Positions 16,951-26,477 are shown, counted from the first letter of the stretch. The stretch is DNA of 64,000 nucleotides from UBA1723 sp045629285 (GCA_045629285.1 JAZQQY010000034.1:184459-248458), one strand, 5' to 3'. The notes: generated from the sequence alone by a model not told the origin. Numbers and translations: made by a program.

Positions 16951-17604
16951 ATGGGAATAACAAGATTTTTTACGACATTTGTCACCATTACCTTGACGTT
17001 TATGTCTGTCACTGCAGACGCAAGATCTCGTTCTGCCAAATATAAATATGTAGACCTTGGCTTGCCTTCCGGCACACTATGGGCGACATACAACATCGGA
17101 GCCACAAAGCCAGAGGAATACGGAGACTATTTCGCATGGGGCGAGACTGAGCCTAAGGAAGAGTATGAATGGAGCACATACAAATGGGAACTGGAAATAA
17201 ATAGTTTTACAAAATATAATTTTAATGACGGATTGACAACGCTTCTTCCCGAGGATGACGCTGCCACAGCCAACTGGGGATCAGAGTGGCGCACGCCGAC
17301 AAACGAGGAGCAGAGAGAGCTAGTAGAGGAGTGTCAATACCAAATGACGGAGGTCAACGGCGTGTACGGAGCGAAATTCACAGGAAAGAACGGCAACTCT
17401 GTCTTTTTCCCTGCCGCAGGCGGCCGCATCGGTTCGGATGCCTACGATGTGGGCGACGTCGGCCTCTACTGGTCGTCTTCGCTCAGCGAGGAGGACGAGA
17501 GCTACGCTCGCTACTTGTACTTCAGAGATTACGGAGCGTACTGGAACTACGTCATCGGCTACCGCAGCTGTGGCTTCCCTGTTCGTGCGGTGCTTGCCAA
17601 ATGA
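16951..17604 (+). CDS. Secreted protein with Fibrobacter succinogenes major paralogous domain
   Basis: About 217 residues with a signal peptide (MGITRFFTTFVTITLTFMSV). The rest is one Fib_succ_major domain: YVDLGLPSGTLWATYNIGA, EYGDYFAWGE, WGSEWRTPTNEE, GNSVFFPAAGGR and YWSSSL are its typical blocks, ending in CGFPVRAVLAK. The domain is common in secreted proteins of Fibrobacter and gut Bacteroidales; its role is unknown. ATG at 16951 is preferred over an upstream TTG (16945). A TATATTTG box (16914-16921) is a likely promoter. A second copy of the domain is at 42330-43253. Confidence 0.88.
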   Translation: MGITRFFTTFVTITLTFMSVTADARSRSAKYKYVDLGLPSGTLWATYNIGATKPEEYGDYFAWGETEPKEEYEWSTYKWELEINSFTKYNFNDGLTTLLPEDDAATANWGSEWRTPTNEEQRELVEECQYQMTEVNGVYGAKFTGKNGNSVFFPAAGGRIGSDAYDVGDVGLYWSSSLSEEDESYARYLYFRDYGAYWNYVIGYRSCGFPVRAVLAK

Positions 17605-17630
17605 TTCGTAATTCGTAATTCATAATTGTC
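17603..17630. repeat. Heptanucleotide repeat AATTCGT type
   Basis: GATTCGT, AATTCGT, AATTCAT and AATTGTC lie end to end, overlapping the stop codon of the preceding gene. Confidence 0.75.
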
Positions 17631-17662
17631 GGTATAATCCAGACAAATTATTATATCCAACT

Positions 17663-17690
17663 GTAGAGACGGGGCAATGCTCCGTCTTTT
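17663..17690 (+). terminator. GTAGAGACG palindrome acting as terminator
   Basis: GTAGAGACGGGGCAATGCTC pairs back on CCGTCT and is followed by a T-rich run. It ends the 16951 gene and belongs to the dispersed GTAGAGACG palindromes; the same core (GGGGCAATGCTCC) is inverted at 38876. Confidence 0.7.
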
Positions 17691-17717
17691 GTTGTTTTTG
17701 ATAAAAACTAACGAACC

Positions 17718-17763
17718 CCAGGCACTTACGTACCTGGCTACCAATATGTCGCCACTACGTGGC
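17718..17763. repeat. Paired-hairpin repeat (BIME-like)
   Basis: CCAGG...CCTGG (17718-17737) and GCCAC-TAC-GTGGC (17751-17763) are two adjacent hairpins 13 bases apart. The remaining gap to korA (17764-18078) shows no gene; it is AT-rich with no clear fold. Confidence 0.6.
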
Positions 17764-18078
17764 TAAATTTATGATTTAGGTTGTGGTTAATTCATGTTAA
17801 TTCGTGTTTTTATCTGTTTGCGACAGCAAACCTCCGTGTTCTCCGTGTTTTCCGTGGTTTAAAACAATAAAGACGGGGATATATTTCTGCATATTTATGT
17901 CAAAAGTGAATGCAAATGTGCATAAATACGAAAAGATATTCACAATTCTTTTATATTGCACACATTTTGAGTAATTTTGCAATCGAGTGACAAAAATGAA
18001 TGTAGAAAGCAAAAATGATAGCAAAATGTCAAAATGAACGATAAAACTCTGATTTTGATTTAAAAAGTTCGTATTTTA

Positions 18079-18109
18079 TTTGTTTGTGCTTACATTTTGA
18101 CTAACTTTG
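18079..18109 (+). promoter_or_regulatory. Promoter of korAB
   Basis: TTTG, 19 bases, TAACTTTG is a very good Bacteroidetes promoter. The leader to the korA start is about 40 bases. Confidence 0.78.
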
Positions 18110-18154
18110 CACTTGAAAGAAAGACAAATTGAATATATTAAAGTAATTAAAAAT

Positions 18155-20011
18155 ATGGCAGACAACTTGAAAGTAGAAGAATTGGATCAGGTAGTGGTTC
18201 GATTCTCAGGCGACTCCGGAGACGGAATGCAGCTTGCCGGAAACATCTTTTCCACTATCTCAGCCACTGTAGGTAATGGAATTTGTACATTCCCTGACTA
18301 TCCAGCAGATATTCGCGCCCCACAGGGATCGCTAACTGGTGTATCTGGATTCCAGGTTAGTATCGCAGCAGATAAGGCTTTCACTCCTGGTGATTTGTGT
18401 GATGTTTTGGTTGCAATGAACCCTGCAGCTCTAAAGACTCAGTATAAGTTCTGTAAGCCAACATCTTCTATCATCATCGACGTTGACAGCTTTAAGAAGG
18501 CAGATCTTGAGAAGGCTCAGTTTGAGGCAACAGACGCTGCTGGCGCTATCGCAGAGATGGGAATCAAGCAGGATGTGATTCAGGTGCCTGTGACATCAAT
18601 GGTTAAGGATGTGCTTGCAGATTCTGGTATGGATCCAAAGGCTATGTTGAAGTGTAGAAATATGCTTGCTCTTGGTCTTGTTTGCTACATCTTCAACCGT
18701 GACCTTTCAATCGCTGAGAAGTTCCTTCGCGACAAGTTCTCAGGAAAGAAGGCAGCTATCGCAGAGAATAACATCAAGGTTATCCACGCAGGTTACGACT
18801 TCGGTGCTAACACACACGCATCTGTAAGCCACACATATAATGTAGTATCTAAGCAGACTCCAGCTAAGAAGGGTCGCTACATGGATATCAACGGAAACAA
18901 GGCAACTGCATACGGTCTTATCGCAGCAGCTGAGAAGGCAGGTCTTCGCCTATACCTTGGTTCTTACCCTATCACTCCAGCAACAGACGTTCTTCACGAG
19001 TTGTCAAAGCACAAGTCACTTGGCGTAACAACAGTACAGTGTGAGGATGAGATCGCAGGATGTGCATCAGCTCTTGGTGCTTCATTCGCAGGTGCTCTTG
19101 CTGCAACTTCAACTTCAGGTCCTGGTATCTGTTTGAAGTCGGAGGCTATGAACCTTGCCGTTATCATGGAGCTTCCATTGGTTGTTATCGACGTTCAGCG
19201 TGGTGGTCCTGCAACAGGTCTTCCAACAAAGTCGGAGCAGACAGACCTTCTACAATGTTTGTTCGGACGTAACGGTGAGACTCCAATGCCAGTTATCGCA
19301 GCTACAAGCCCAGCTGACTGTTTTGATTCAGCATACGCAGCTTGTAAGATCGCTCTTGAGCACATGACTCCAGTAGTCTTCATGAGTGACGCATATATCG
19401 CAAACGGTTCAGAGGCATTCAAGCTTCCTAACCTTGCTGAGTATCCAGCAATCAATCCTCCATACGTGCCTGAGTCAAAGAAGGGTACTTGGACTCCATA
19501 CGAGAGAGATGAGAGAGACGTAAGATACTGGGCTGTTCCTGGTCGTGAGGGATTTGCTCATATCCTTGGTGGTCTTGAGAAGGACAACAAGACAGGTGCT
19601 ATCTCAACTAACCCAGAGAACCACGATTTGATGACTCGTCTTCGTCAGAGCAAGATCGACAAGATTCCTGTACCTGATGTAGTTGTTGAGGGTGACAAGG
19701 ACGACGCAGATCTACTAATCGTTGGATTCGGTGGTACTTACGGACACCTTCACGCTGCTATGGACGAGATGCGTGCTGCAGGTAAGAAGGTAGCTCTTGC
19801 ACACTTCCGTTTCATCAACCCATTGCCAAAGAACACAGCTGAGGTAATGAAGAAGTACAAGAAGGTTGTTGTAGCTGAGCAGAACATGGGTCAGTTTGCT
19901 GCATTCCTTCGTATGAAGGTTGACGGTTTCGCACCAGCACAGTTCAATGAGGTTAAGGGTCAGCCATTCGTAGTAAGCGAGTTGGTTGCTGCATTTAATA
20001 AATTGGTTTAA
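18155..20011 (+). CDS. korA: 2-oxoglutarate:ferredoxin oxidoreductase, fused gamma-alpha subunit
   Basis: A 618-residue subunit in which the gamma domain (about 1-190, starting near VVRFSGDSGDGMQLAG) is fused to the alpha domain (about 230-618, with GSYPITPATDVLHELSKH and GPATGLPTKSEQTDLL). With KorB it oxidises 2-oxoglutarate and CoA to succinyl-CoA and CO2, giving electrons to ferredoxin, or runs in reverse in the branched TCA pathway of anaerobes. The start is set at MADNLKVEEL; the open frame upstream reaches into the promoter. Codon bias is strong, as in dnaK. korB follows after 54 bases. Confidence 0.94.
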   Translation: MADNLKVEELDQVVVRFSGDSGDGMQLAGNIFSTISATVGNGICTFPDYPADIRAPQGSLTGVSGFQVSIAADKAFTPGDLCDVLVAMNPAALKTQYKFCKPTSSIIIDVDSFKKADLEKAQFEATDAAGAIAEMGIKQDVIQVPVTSMVKDVLADSGMDPKAMLKCRNMLALGLVCYIFNRDLSIAEKFLRDKFSGKKAAIAENNIKVIHAGYDFGANTHASVSHTYNVVSKQTPAKKGRYMDINGNKATAYGLIAAAEKAGLRLYLGSYPITPATDVLHELSKHKSLGVTTVQCEDEIAGCASALGASFAGALAATSTSGPGICLKSEAMNLAVIMELPLVVIDVQRGGPATGLPTKSEQTDLLQCLFGRNGETPMPVIAATSPADCFDSAYAACKIALEHMTPVVFMSDAYIANGSEAFKLPNLAEYPAINPPYVPESKKGTWTPYERDERDVRYWAVPGREGFAHILGGLEKDNKTGAISTNPENHDLMTRLRQSKIDKIPVPDVVVEGDKDDADLLIVGFGGTYGHLHAAMDEMRAAGKKVALAHFRFINPLPKNTAEVMKKYKKVVVAEQNMGQFAAFLRMKVDGFAPAQFNEVKGQPFVVSELVAAFNKLV

Positions 20012-20023
20012 GAATTAGGAAAC

Positions 20024-20058
20024 AATTCTTAACTCTTAATTCTTAACTTTTAATTTAG
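20024..20058. repeat. Heptanucleotide repeat AATTCTT type between korA and korB
   Basis: AATTCTT, AACTCTT, AATTCTT, AACTTTT, AATTTAG lie end to end and fill most of the gap inside this operon, just before the korB start. Confidence 0.85.
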
Positions 20059-20065
20059 AAAGAAA

Positions 20066-21061
20066 ATGAGCGAATATACAGCTAAAGATTATAAGAAAGG
20101 ACAACCACGTTGGTGTCCAGGATGCGGTGACCACTTCTTCTTGGCGTCGCTTCACAAGGCAATGGCAGAGATTGGCGTTGCTCCACATAATATCGCAGTT
20201 ATTTCTGGTATCGGATGTTCAAGCCGTTTGCCTCACTACATGGCAACATACGGTATGAACACAATCCACGGTCGTGCAGCAGCTATCGCAACAGGTTGTA
20301 AGGTTTCCAACCCAGACCTAAGCGTATGGCAGGTGAGTGGTGATGGTGATGGTCTTGCTATCGGTGGTAACCACTTCATCCACGCTAACCGTCGTAATAT
20401 CAATCTAAAGATGATCCTTCTTAACAACCGTATCTACGGTTTGACTAAGGGTCAGTACTCTCCAACTTCACCAAGAGGTTTCGTCAGCAAGTCGTCTCCT
20501 TACGGTACAGTTGAGGATCCATTCCGTCCAGCAGAGCTTTGCTTCGGTGCAAGAGGTCACTTCTTCGCACGTGCAGTTGCCACTGACGCTGAGGGTACAG
20601 TTGCAGTTCTAAAGTCAGCTCACGCTCACAAGGGTGCTGCTGTTTGCGAGATCCTTCAGAACTGTGTTATCTTCAACGATGGTACACACGAGGCAGTTTA
20701 CACTAAGGAAGGTCGTGCAAAGAACGCTATCTACTTGAAGCACGGTGAGAAGATGGTATTCGGTGAGAACAATGAGTTCGGTCTTGTTCAGGAAGGTTTC
20801 GGCGTTAAGGTCGTTACAATCGGTCAGGACGGTTACACAATGGACGATGTCCTTGTTCACGATGCTCACTGCGAGGACAACACACTTCAGCTTAAGCTTG
20901 CTATGATGGAGTACCCAGTTGCTCTAGGTGTTATCCGTGATGTTGATGCTCCAACTTACGATGAGGCAGTTAATGCACAGATCGAGGAGGTTAAGTCAGC
21001 AAAGAAGTACCACAACTTCGCAGAGCTTCTTGAGACAAACGACACTTGGGAGGTTAAGTAA
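20066..21061 (+). CDS. korB: 2-oxoglutarate:ferredoxin oxidoreductase subunit beta
   Basis: A 331-residue thiamine-diphosphate subunit. CPGCGDHFF (about 18-26) supplies cluster-related cysteines, and GDGDGLAIGGNHFIHANRRN with LLNNRIYGLTKGQ is the ThDP/Mg site (GDG...N). It works with KorA in the cytosol as the catalytic beta chain of a 2-oxoacid:ferredoxin oxidoreductase. The 2-oxoglutarate assignment rests on the overall pair type; a pyruvate or branched-acid enzyme would have other subunit layouts. A strong terminator follows. Confidence 0.94.
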   Translation: MSEYTAKDYKKGQPRWCPGCGDHFFLASLHKAMAEIGVAPHNIAVISGIGCSSRLPHYMATYGMNTIHGRAAAIATGCKVSNPDLSVWQVSGDGDGLAIGGNHFIHANRRNINLKMILLNNRIYGLTKGQYSPTSPRGFVSKSSPYGTVEDPFRPAELCFGARGHFFARAVATDAEGTVAVLKSAHAHKGAAVCEILQNCVIFNDGTHEAVYTKEGRAKNAIYLKHGEKMVFGENNEFGLVQEGFGVKVVTIGQDGYTMDDVLVHDAHCEDNTLQLKLAMMEYPVALGVIRDVDAPTYDEAVNAQIEEVKSAKKYHNFAELLETNDTWEVK

Positions 21062-21089
21062 TTAACTGACTGATATAGTTTCAGATAAA

Positions 21090-21124
21090 AATAGCGACGG
21101 GGATTTTCTCCGTCGCTATTTTTA
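21090..21124 (+). terminator. Terminator of korAB
   Basis: AATAGCGACGG pairs with CCGTCGCTATT and a T run follows. Confidence 0.92.
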
Positions 21125-21183
21125 TTTATCCCTCTTAGAGCCTGGTTTTCATTCTTCTATTATAGCATTGCGAAATAGAAGTT

Positions 21184-22089
21184 TTAATTAAAAAGGCTAT
21201 TCATCTTTAATCTCAAAAGATGTGTCTCGCAAAGCAGTTTGATGAACTCCTTTGCTGACTGCTTGAAATAGGAATTCTTGAGGATGTGGAATGCTCCTTC
21301 CATTGTGTTGCCTGTTACTTCGACAGGAATGGCAACTACGTCTGGTCTGGTTTTTGTTGAAATACCTGAAAGGATTGATATCATCTCGCCATACGAGACG
21401 AGCATCAATATCGGTGTGATTTCATTGATCACAATCTTTGGCTTCAGGTCGACGGGATGTGTCTTAAGCACTTTGTCGATCATGCTGCGGGCCTGAGTGC
21501 CTTCTGCTGGAAGGATAAGAGGATACTCGGCAATCTCCTCCAATGTGATGTGCCTTTTTGTTGCTAAAACGTGATTCTTTGCCACTACAGCACATAGCTT
21601 ATCCTCAAACAAATTATGTGATTCTATCTGCTCATCCATCACTTCAGGCTTAAAGGCAAGTGCAACGTCGATTTCTTTACGTAAAAGCATACTTTGAAGT
21701 TCGTCGTTGGTCTTGTAAAAGATATTTAATTTGATATTTGGAAAGCGCTTTACAAATACATTTAGTGTATCTGATGTAAGGATTCTGAAGGAATGTGTCA
21801 CTCCAATATTAAGAGTTCCACATTTCATGTTCATAAGATCATGCATCTTGTAGACGCAGTTGTCCGACTCTTCTATTGTCCTTCTTGCGTATGGAAGCAA
21901 CGCATCACCTGCCTCGGTTAAACCTACATTATGATTGTCTCTATGGAACAAAGTCGCACCAAGCTCTTCCTCCAGTTTTTTCAAACTTTGAGAAAGCGCA
22001 CTTTGAGTCATATAAAGTTCTTTAGCCGCTAAAGAAAAGTTACAAGTCTCTGCAATTTTTACGAATGCCCTTAATTGTCTTAGTTCCAT
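21184..22089 (-). CDS. LysR family transcriptional regulator
   Basis: A 301-residue LysR protein starting at MELRQLRAFVKIAE; the longer frame upstream passes through its own promoter. The helix-turn-helix (about 1-60: FSLAAKELYMTQSALSQSL) is followed by a two-lobed effector domain. It is divergent from a small membrane ORF and an AspT-like exchanger, with two T-N11-A boxes in the shared upstream region, so it probably controls them and itself. A TAATTTTG element lies at 22113-22120 on its strand. Ligand unknown; an amino acid or dicarboxylate is a fair guess from the transporter. Confidence 0.88.
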   Translation of the reverse strand: MELRQLRAFVKIAETCNFSLAAKELYMTQSALSQSLKKLEEELGATLFHRDNHNVGLTEAGDALLPYARRTIEESDNCVYKMHDLMNMKCGTLNIGVTHSFRILTSDTLNVFVKRFPNIKLNIFYKTNDELQSMLLRKEIDVALAFKPEVMDEQIESHNLFEDKLCAVVAKNHVLATKRHITLEEIAEYPLILPAEGTQARSMIDKVLKTHPVDLKPKIVINEITPILMLVSYGEMISILSGISTKTRPDVVAIPVEVTGNTMEGAFHILKNSYFKQSAKEFIKLLCETHLLRLKMNSLFN

Positions 22090-22171
22090 AATCTCTAATA
22101 ATCTTCGGACTGCAAAATTACTCCTTTTACTATTTAATATGCTTATCAACGACATTAAATCTGCTAATTGT

Positions 22172-22237
22172 GGTTATAAGTTCTAGTCATAATGAGCTGA
22201 AAATCGCTTATTGTGGTTATTAGATAAACTCATAACC
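22172..22237. promoter_or_regulatory. Tandem LysR-type operator boxes
   Basis: GGTTAT-N11-ATAACC at 22215-22237 is a perfect LysR-type inverted repeat. A second, weaker copy, GGTTAT-N11-ATAATG, begins at 22172, 43 bases earlier (about four helix turns). Both are preceded by ATTGT. They lie between the LysR gene and the AspT-like gene. Confidence 0.62.
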
Positions 22238-22381
22238 GATTTTCAAATTGAATTTCAAACGGCTCTAATTTTGTCGCCGTTGTCCAAACGGGGATTCGTT
22301 GGAATATTCAGCAGTTCAAGTGTTGAATGTGCCGGATTCCCGGTGGTCGCGAGTATTGATGAAATAAATGAAATATAAGTT

Positions 22382-22588
22382 ATGGTAGTATTATTAGTTG
22401 TTATTGCAGCTCTTTTCGTATGGAGAGCTTGCTCAAAGGTTTCTAATTGCAAAAATAATGACGGATTCATTATCGACGGGGATTCAGTAGATACTGTATC
22501 TAAAGAGTCTGACTCAAATGAAGCTGATTCTGAGGAGGCAACGTCAAAATTCCAATACAAGTATTATGGACTTTTCTTGGCTGACTAA
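22382..22588 (+). CDS. Possible small membrane protein overlapping the AspT-like gene
   Basis: A 68-residue frame: one membrane helix (VVLLVVIAALFVWRAC) and an acidic tail (DSVDTVSKESDSNEADSEE). It ends 23 bases inside the start of the exchanger gene. The composition is protein-like and it sits between the likely promoter (TAATTTTG at 22266) and the transporter. No homologue is recognised; it could be chance. Confidence 0.35.
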   Translation: MVVLLVVIAALFVWRACSKVSNCKNNDGFIIDGDSVDTVSKESDSNEADSEEATSKFQYKYYGLFLAD

Positions 22589-24257
22589 TCTTTTTACCAA
22601 CAATGAGTCGGTAGCCCATATCGCCTTGCTTTATGCCATTGTGATTTCTGTCGGCATCTATCTTGGCAAAATAAAGGTTGCAGGAATTTCGTTGGGTGTC
22701 ACTTTCGTGTTGTTTGCCGGTATTTTGGCAGGACACTTGAAATTCACAGCCCCTGTAAGCATTCTCACATTCATTCAGGATTTAGGTTTGATTCTGTTTG
22801 TGTTCATGATCGGTCTGCAGGTAGGACCGGGATTCTTCAACAGTTTCAAGAAGGGTGGTGTGACGATGAACAAACTTGCTGTGTTGACAATCGCTCTCAA
22901 TGTGGCGGTGATGTTCGGATGCTACTACTGCTTCTTCGACACTTCAGATAAGAATAATCTGCCGATGCTTGTCGGCACATTGTTTGGTGCAGTCACAAAT
23001 ACTCCTGGTCTGGGTGCTGCTAATGAGGCACTTAATGCAGTATTTACAGAAGGCGACGCACCATTGATTGCCAACGGTTATGCTTGTGCTTATCCATTGG
23101 GTGTGGTAGGTATCATCTTAGCTACGATTGCCATTCGTTTCATTACGAAAACAGACTTGGCAAAAGCAGAAAAAGAGTTGGATTCTGATGCCGACGATAC
23201 TGAATCCAAGCCGCAGAAGATGTGCATCAAGTTGACAAACAATAATTTCGACGGTGCTTCCTTGAAACAGTTGCGCCTGACATTGGATAAGGAGTTTGTA
23301 TGTTCTCGCTTGCTCCATAATGGTGAGATTATATCTCCATGCGGAGAGACTACAGTCGCTCTTGGCGATATCCTTTTTATCGTGAGCTTGGAGAGTGAGG
23401 CTAAGGCTCTTGTCACGATTCTTGGAGAAGAGTGTGAGATGGATTGGAGCGACGTGGGGGAGGGTAAACTTACGTCGAAGAGTGTTGTGGTCACTAATCC
23501 AAAGATTAATGGCAAAACAATTAAAAAGCTACATCTCAATAGATTATATGAAGTCAATGTGACTCGTATCAATCGTGGTGGTATAGAATTGTTTGCGTCT
23601 CCTTCACTTGAGTTGAAAATGGGAGATAGAGTAAGAGTGGTTGGACGTGAAGATGCAGTGGAGCGAGTGCGCAAACATTTTGGAGATTGCGTCAAGACGT
23701 TGCATGCTCCTAATCTTGCTACAATTTTTATTGGCATCTTCGTGGGAATCTTGTTTGGAAGCATTCCAATCTCTATCCCTACAATGCCTGTGCCATTGAA
23801 ACTTGGTATTGCTGGAGGACCGTTGATTATCGCGATTTTAATTGGTCGCTACGGTCATAAGATAGGACTTGTCACTTATACCACGACGTCGGCAAATCTG
23901 ATGCTTCGTGAGATAGGACTTGTGCTTTTCCTTGCCTCTGTTGGAATCAAGGCAGGAGCAAGTTTCGTGGATACGGTTGTGGCTGGCGACGGTGGTTTGT
24001 ACGTCTTGTGTGGATTGCTCATTACTGTGATTCCAATCTTAATCGTCGGCACGATTGCAAGAATGCACTACAAACTCAACTACTATACTGTGATGGGAAT
24101 GCTTGCCGGAACCTATACGGATCCACCAGCATTGGCATACGCCAACAGTGTTTGTTCAAAGGATGCTCCGGCGGTTGGATATTCCACCGTCTACCCATTA
24201 TCAATGTTTTTGAGAATTTTAACAGCACAGCTTATTGTGCTATTGGCATGTGGGTAA
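22566..24257 (+). CDS. AspT/YidE-like putative transporter
   Basis: A 563-residue membrane protein starting at MDFSWLTNLF. Five to six helices at each end flank two TrkA-C (RCK_C) domains (about 200-290 and 300-380; MGDRVRVVGREDAVERVRKHF). This is the layout of the aspartate:alanine exchanger family (AspT, YbjL, YidE), also seen in dicarboxylate carriers. It lies in the inner membrane; TrkA-C domains usually sense nucleotides or ions. Substrate is not certain. Expression is probably set by the divergent LysR gene. A terminator follows. Confidence 0.87.
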   Translation: MDFSWLTNLFTNNESVAHIALLYAIVISVGIYLGKIKVAGISLGVTFVLFAGILAGHLKFTAPVSILTFIQDLGLILFVFMIGLQVGPGFFNSFKKGGVTMNKLAVLTIALNVAVMFGCYYCFFDTSDKNNLPMLVGTLFGAVTNTPGLGAANEALNAVFTEGDAPLIANGYACAYPLGVVGIILATIAIRFITKTDLAKAEKELDSDADDTESKPQKMCIKLTNNNFDGASLKQLRLTLDKEFVCSRLLHNGEIISPCGETTVALGDILFIVSLESEAKALVTILGEECEMDWSDVGEGKLTSKSVVVTNPKINGKTIKKLHLNRLYEVNVTRINRGGIELFASPSLELKMGDRVRVVGREDAVERVRKHFGDCVKTLHAPNLATIFIGIFVGILFGSIPISIPTMPVPLKLGIAGGPLIIAILIGRYGHKIGLVTYTTTSANLMLREIGLVLFLASVGIKAGASFVDTVVAGDGGLYVLCGLLITVIPILIVGTIARMHYKLNYYTVMGMLAGTYTDPPALAYANSVCSKDAPAVGYSTVYPLSMFLRILTAQLIVLLACG

Positions 24258-24289
24258 AATAAAACCAATTTTGATATTTTTAACTTAAG

Positions 24290-24315
24290 AGGCGAGGATT
24301 GTGAAATCCTTGCCT
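24290..24315. terminator. Terminator after the AspT-like gene
   Basis: AGGCGAGGATT pairs with AATCCTTGCCT (one mismatch), with T-rich sequence on the plus strand; it sits between two convergent genes. Confidence 0.85.
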
Positions 24316-24322
24316 TTTTATT

Positions 24323-25924
24323 TTATTCATCCATCATCTTCCAGCACGCCACTTTACGAGTTTTCTCGTCGAAAACGATGCCGATTGTGTGGACTTCCTC
24401 ACTTTCGTTGCTATACTTTTCCGCATAACCTTTAGTTTTTGCCTGCTCCAACGCAGATTCAAGCAACTCCATCTTTTTTGTCTCAGGATCAGCTTCGTCT
24501 TTGCTCAACATCTTCAATTCAAACACAAGAGCCATCTTTGCTGTTTGAGCCACAATGTCAACACGTTGGCTCGCCTCCATGATCTCGCACTGGTTTGGAA
24601 TGCCGAACAAGCAGAACAAAGTGCGGAGATGGTTGCGGAAATATCCCTCTGTGATTTCACCTGCATTCTCGTATGGAATGCCAGAGAAGAAATTGCACAC
24701 TTTCTCCATGAAAGCGTTTGCATCCTTATTGTTAAGGTCGTCTGACAAAGAAATCAACAAAGGATTAAGTGCAAAATTAGATTTTCGCTTTAGAGTCAAA
24801 ATGTTTTTATACCAACTGTCGCGAATCTCAATGTTAGGGAAATCATATCTTATAATCCACTTCGTAGGTGAATACTTTTTCCATTCAGCAATGGATAGAT
24901 ACCCAGTTTGGAAAGCGACACTTTGTAATCTCAAATCATCTAAGTCATATTTGTAATCATTCTCGTCCAGCATCCACTGCTGGGTGATATCATTCAACTC
25001 GAATGGGTTGTTTCTTACCATATCCAGTAAGAATCTTGGGGTGCCAGTATTTATCCAATAGTTGTCAAAATCCTGTTTGTTGAAAAACTCTCCTATAGAT
25101 ACGGGGTTGTATACAGAGTCGCAAGCTCTAACAAACCTGACTCCATTATAGTTCAATTTTAGATTATGAAGAAGATCGTCACGACTCATTTCCAATTCTG
25201 AAGCGGCAGCATCAATATGTTCACTGAAGTTGTTTCTCATTTCGACCTCAGTATAGCCCAACATAGTCGCAAAGTTTTTGTCTCTTGTCAAATCCTTAAT
25301 GTTGTTGGCTCCAGAAAAAAGCGACACATGAGCGAATTTGGTTACGCCGGTAATGAAGACAAAACGTTCTTTGTCGTTAGCTGATTTCAATCTCTGATAG
25401 AAATCAGCCATTAATTCAAGAATATCCTTTGAATAAGGCTTGAACATGGAATCAAGAATTGGCTTGTCGTATTCGTCGATAAGAACAACCACATTCTTCT
25501 TGTATTTTCTGTATACCGAGTCAATAAGATTATCTAACATAGTTGGCACATCTGAATCTGCGATTTCAACGTCCAAATCTCTGCATGATTTAATCAACTG
25601 CAACTTCATCGCTGATTCTATATTGCTTATACCCTCATACGACGAGCCACTTGCCAAATCCAGATGGATCACTGGAAACACCTCCCACTCTTCAGGAGCA
25701 AGATGTTCGATTTCAAGACCTTTGAATAAATCCTTCTTGCCTTGGAAGAAAGCTTTGAAAGTGGAAAGCAACAGACTCTTGCCGAAGCGACGCGGACGTG
25801 AGAGGAAGAAACTTTTAGCTTTTCCCATCACAATCTTTGCCACAAATGCAGTCTTGTCGACATACAAAGCATCACTTTTGATCAAATCCTCAAATGTGAA
25901 TATATCCGTTGCAATTTCTTTCAT
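24323..25924 (-). CDS. AAA-ATPase-like and PD-(D/E)XK nuclease domain protein
   Basis: A 533-residue protein of a family expanded in gut Bacteroidetes. The N-terminal AAA-like domain (about 1-230) has the P-loop RPRRFGKSLLLS and the Walker B-like VVLIDEYDKPI. The C-terminal PD-(D/E)XK domain (about 400-530) has RVDIV followed by ALVFELK. Its role is unknown; defence or mobile-element links have been suggested for relatives. It stands alone between the AspT-like gene and an AT-rich toxin cluster. Confidence 0.86.
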   Translation of the reverse strand: MKEIATDIFTFEDLIKSDALYVDKTAFVAKIVMGKAKSFFLSRPRRFGKSLLLSTFKAFFQGKKDLFKGLEIEHLAPEEWEVFPVIHLDLASGSSYEGISNIESAMKLQLIKSCRDLDVEIADSDVPTMLDNLIDSVYRKYKKNVVVLIDEYDKPILDSMFKPYSKDILELMADFYQRLKSANDKERFVFITGVTKFAHVSLFSGANNIKDLTRDKNFATMLGYTEVEMRNNFSEHIDAAASELEMSRDDLLHNLKLNYNGVRFVRACDSVYNPVSIGEFFNKQDFDNYWINTGTPRFLLDMVRNNPFELNDITQQWMLDENDYKYDLDDLRLQSVAFQTGYLSIAEWKKYSPTKWIIRYDFPNIEIRDSWYKNILTLKRKSNFALNPLLISLSDDLNNKDANAFMEKVCNFFSGIPYENAGEITEGYFRNHLRTLFCLFGIPNQCEIMEASQRVDIVAQTAKMALVFELKMLSKDEADPETKKMELLESALEQAKTKGYAEKYSNESEEVHTIGIVFDEKTRKVACWKMMDE

Positions 25925-25966
25925 TTTCTTTCTTCTTTATTTCAACGCCACAAAGATACGATTTTC

Positions 25967-26001
25967 AATTCATAATGCACAATGCATAATTCGTAATGGC
26001 A
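25967..26001. repeat. Heptanucleotide repeat AATTCAT type
   Basis: AATTCAT, AATGCAC, AATGCAT, AATTCGT and AATGGCA lie end to end upstream of the AAA gene. Confidence 0.75.
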
Positions 26002-26038
26002 TTTATATCGCATTTGACCCAAAAATCGGTAATTTTTT

Positions 26039-26181
26039 ACACGCACGTCCGTGCGTCTCTACGATACACAGCAGGAATTATACCCCATCAGCATTGTGTA
26101 CCGTTTTCAAATTATTGGAATTACCCATTTGTATCGATATCGCACAGTCCAAATCTCGTAGAGACACACGGACGTGTGCGT
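26039..26181. repeat. Inverted pair of GTAGAGACG palindromes
   Basis: A 26-base palindromic copy at 26039-26064 is repeated inverted at 26156-26181 with a few mismatches, 91 bases apart. Both carry the GTAGAGAC end (facing inward on opposite strands). The middle holds no clear gene; a 63-codon minus-strand frame (26078-26269) crosses one copy. From 26182 to 26477 the sequence is very AT-rich and I see no feature. Confidence 0.72.
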
Positions 26182-26477
26182 TACTCTGTGCCGACGCGAT
26201 TATCTTACATACGTCAGCATAGAGTCCTTCCGATTTTCCTTGAATCCTCAAAACTGTTTCTGTGCTCATATCTGTTGTTAAATTTTACCAAATATCTTTA
26301 ACCTTTCATTTATTTGATGCCGAACTCACTATAAAATAAATAATCTTCGTTCACGAATTTAGATATCCTAATTTAATTACTAAATATAAATTTTCATTGC
26401 TTTATCATCATTTGAAAATAATTGATATCAAATAGAATTAAAATTTCCTTAATATTTTATTTGATATCCATAACTTT

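Noticed and set aside
26078..26269. 63-codon ORF across the inverted palindromes
   Set aside because: It runs through a repeat and has no protein-like family; probably chance.
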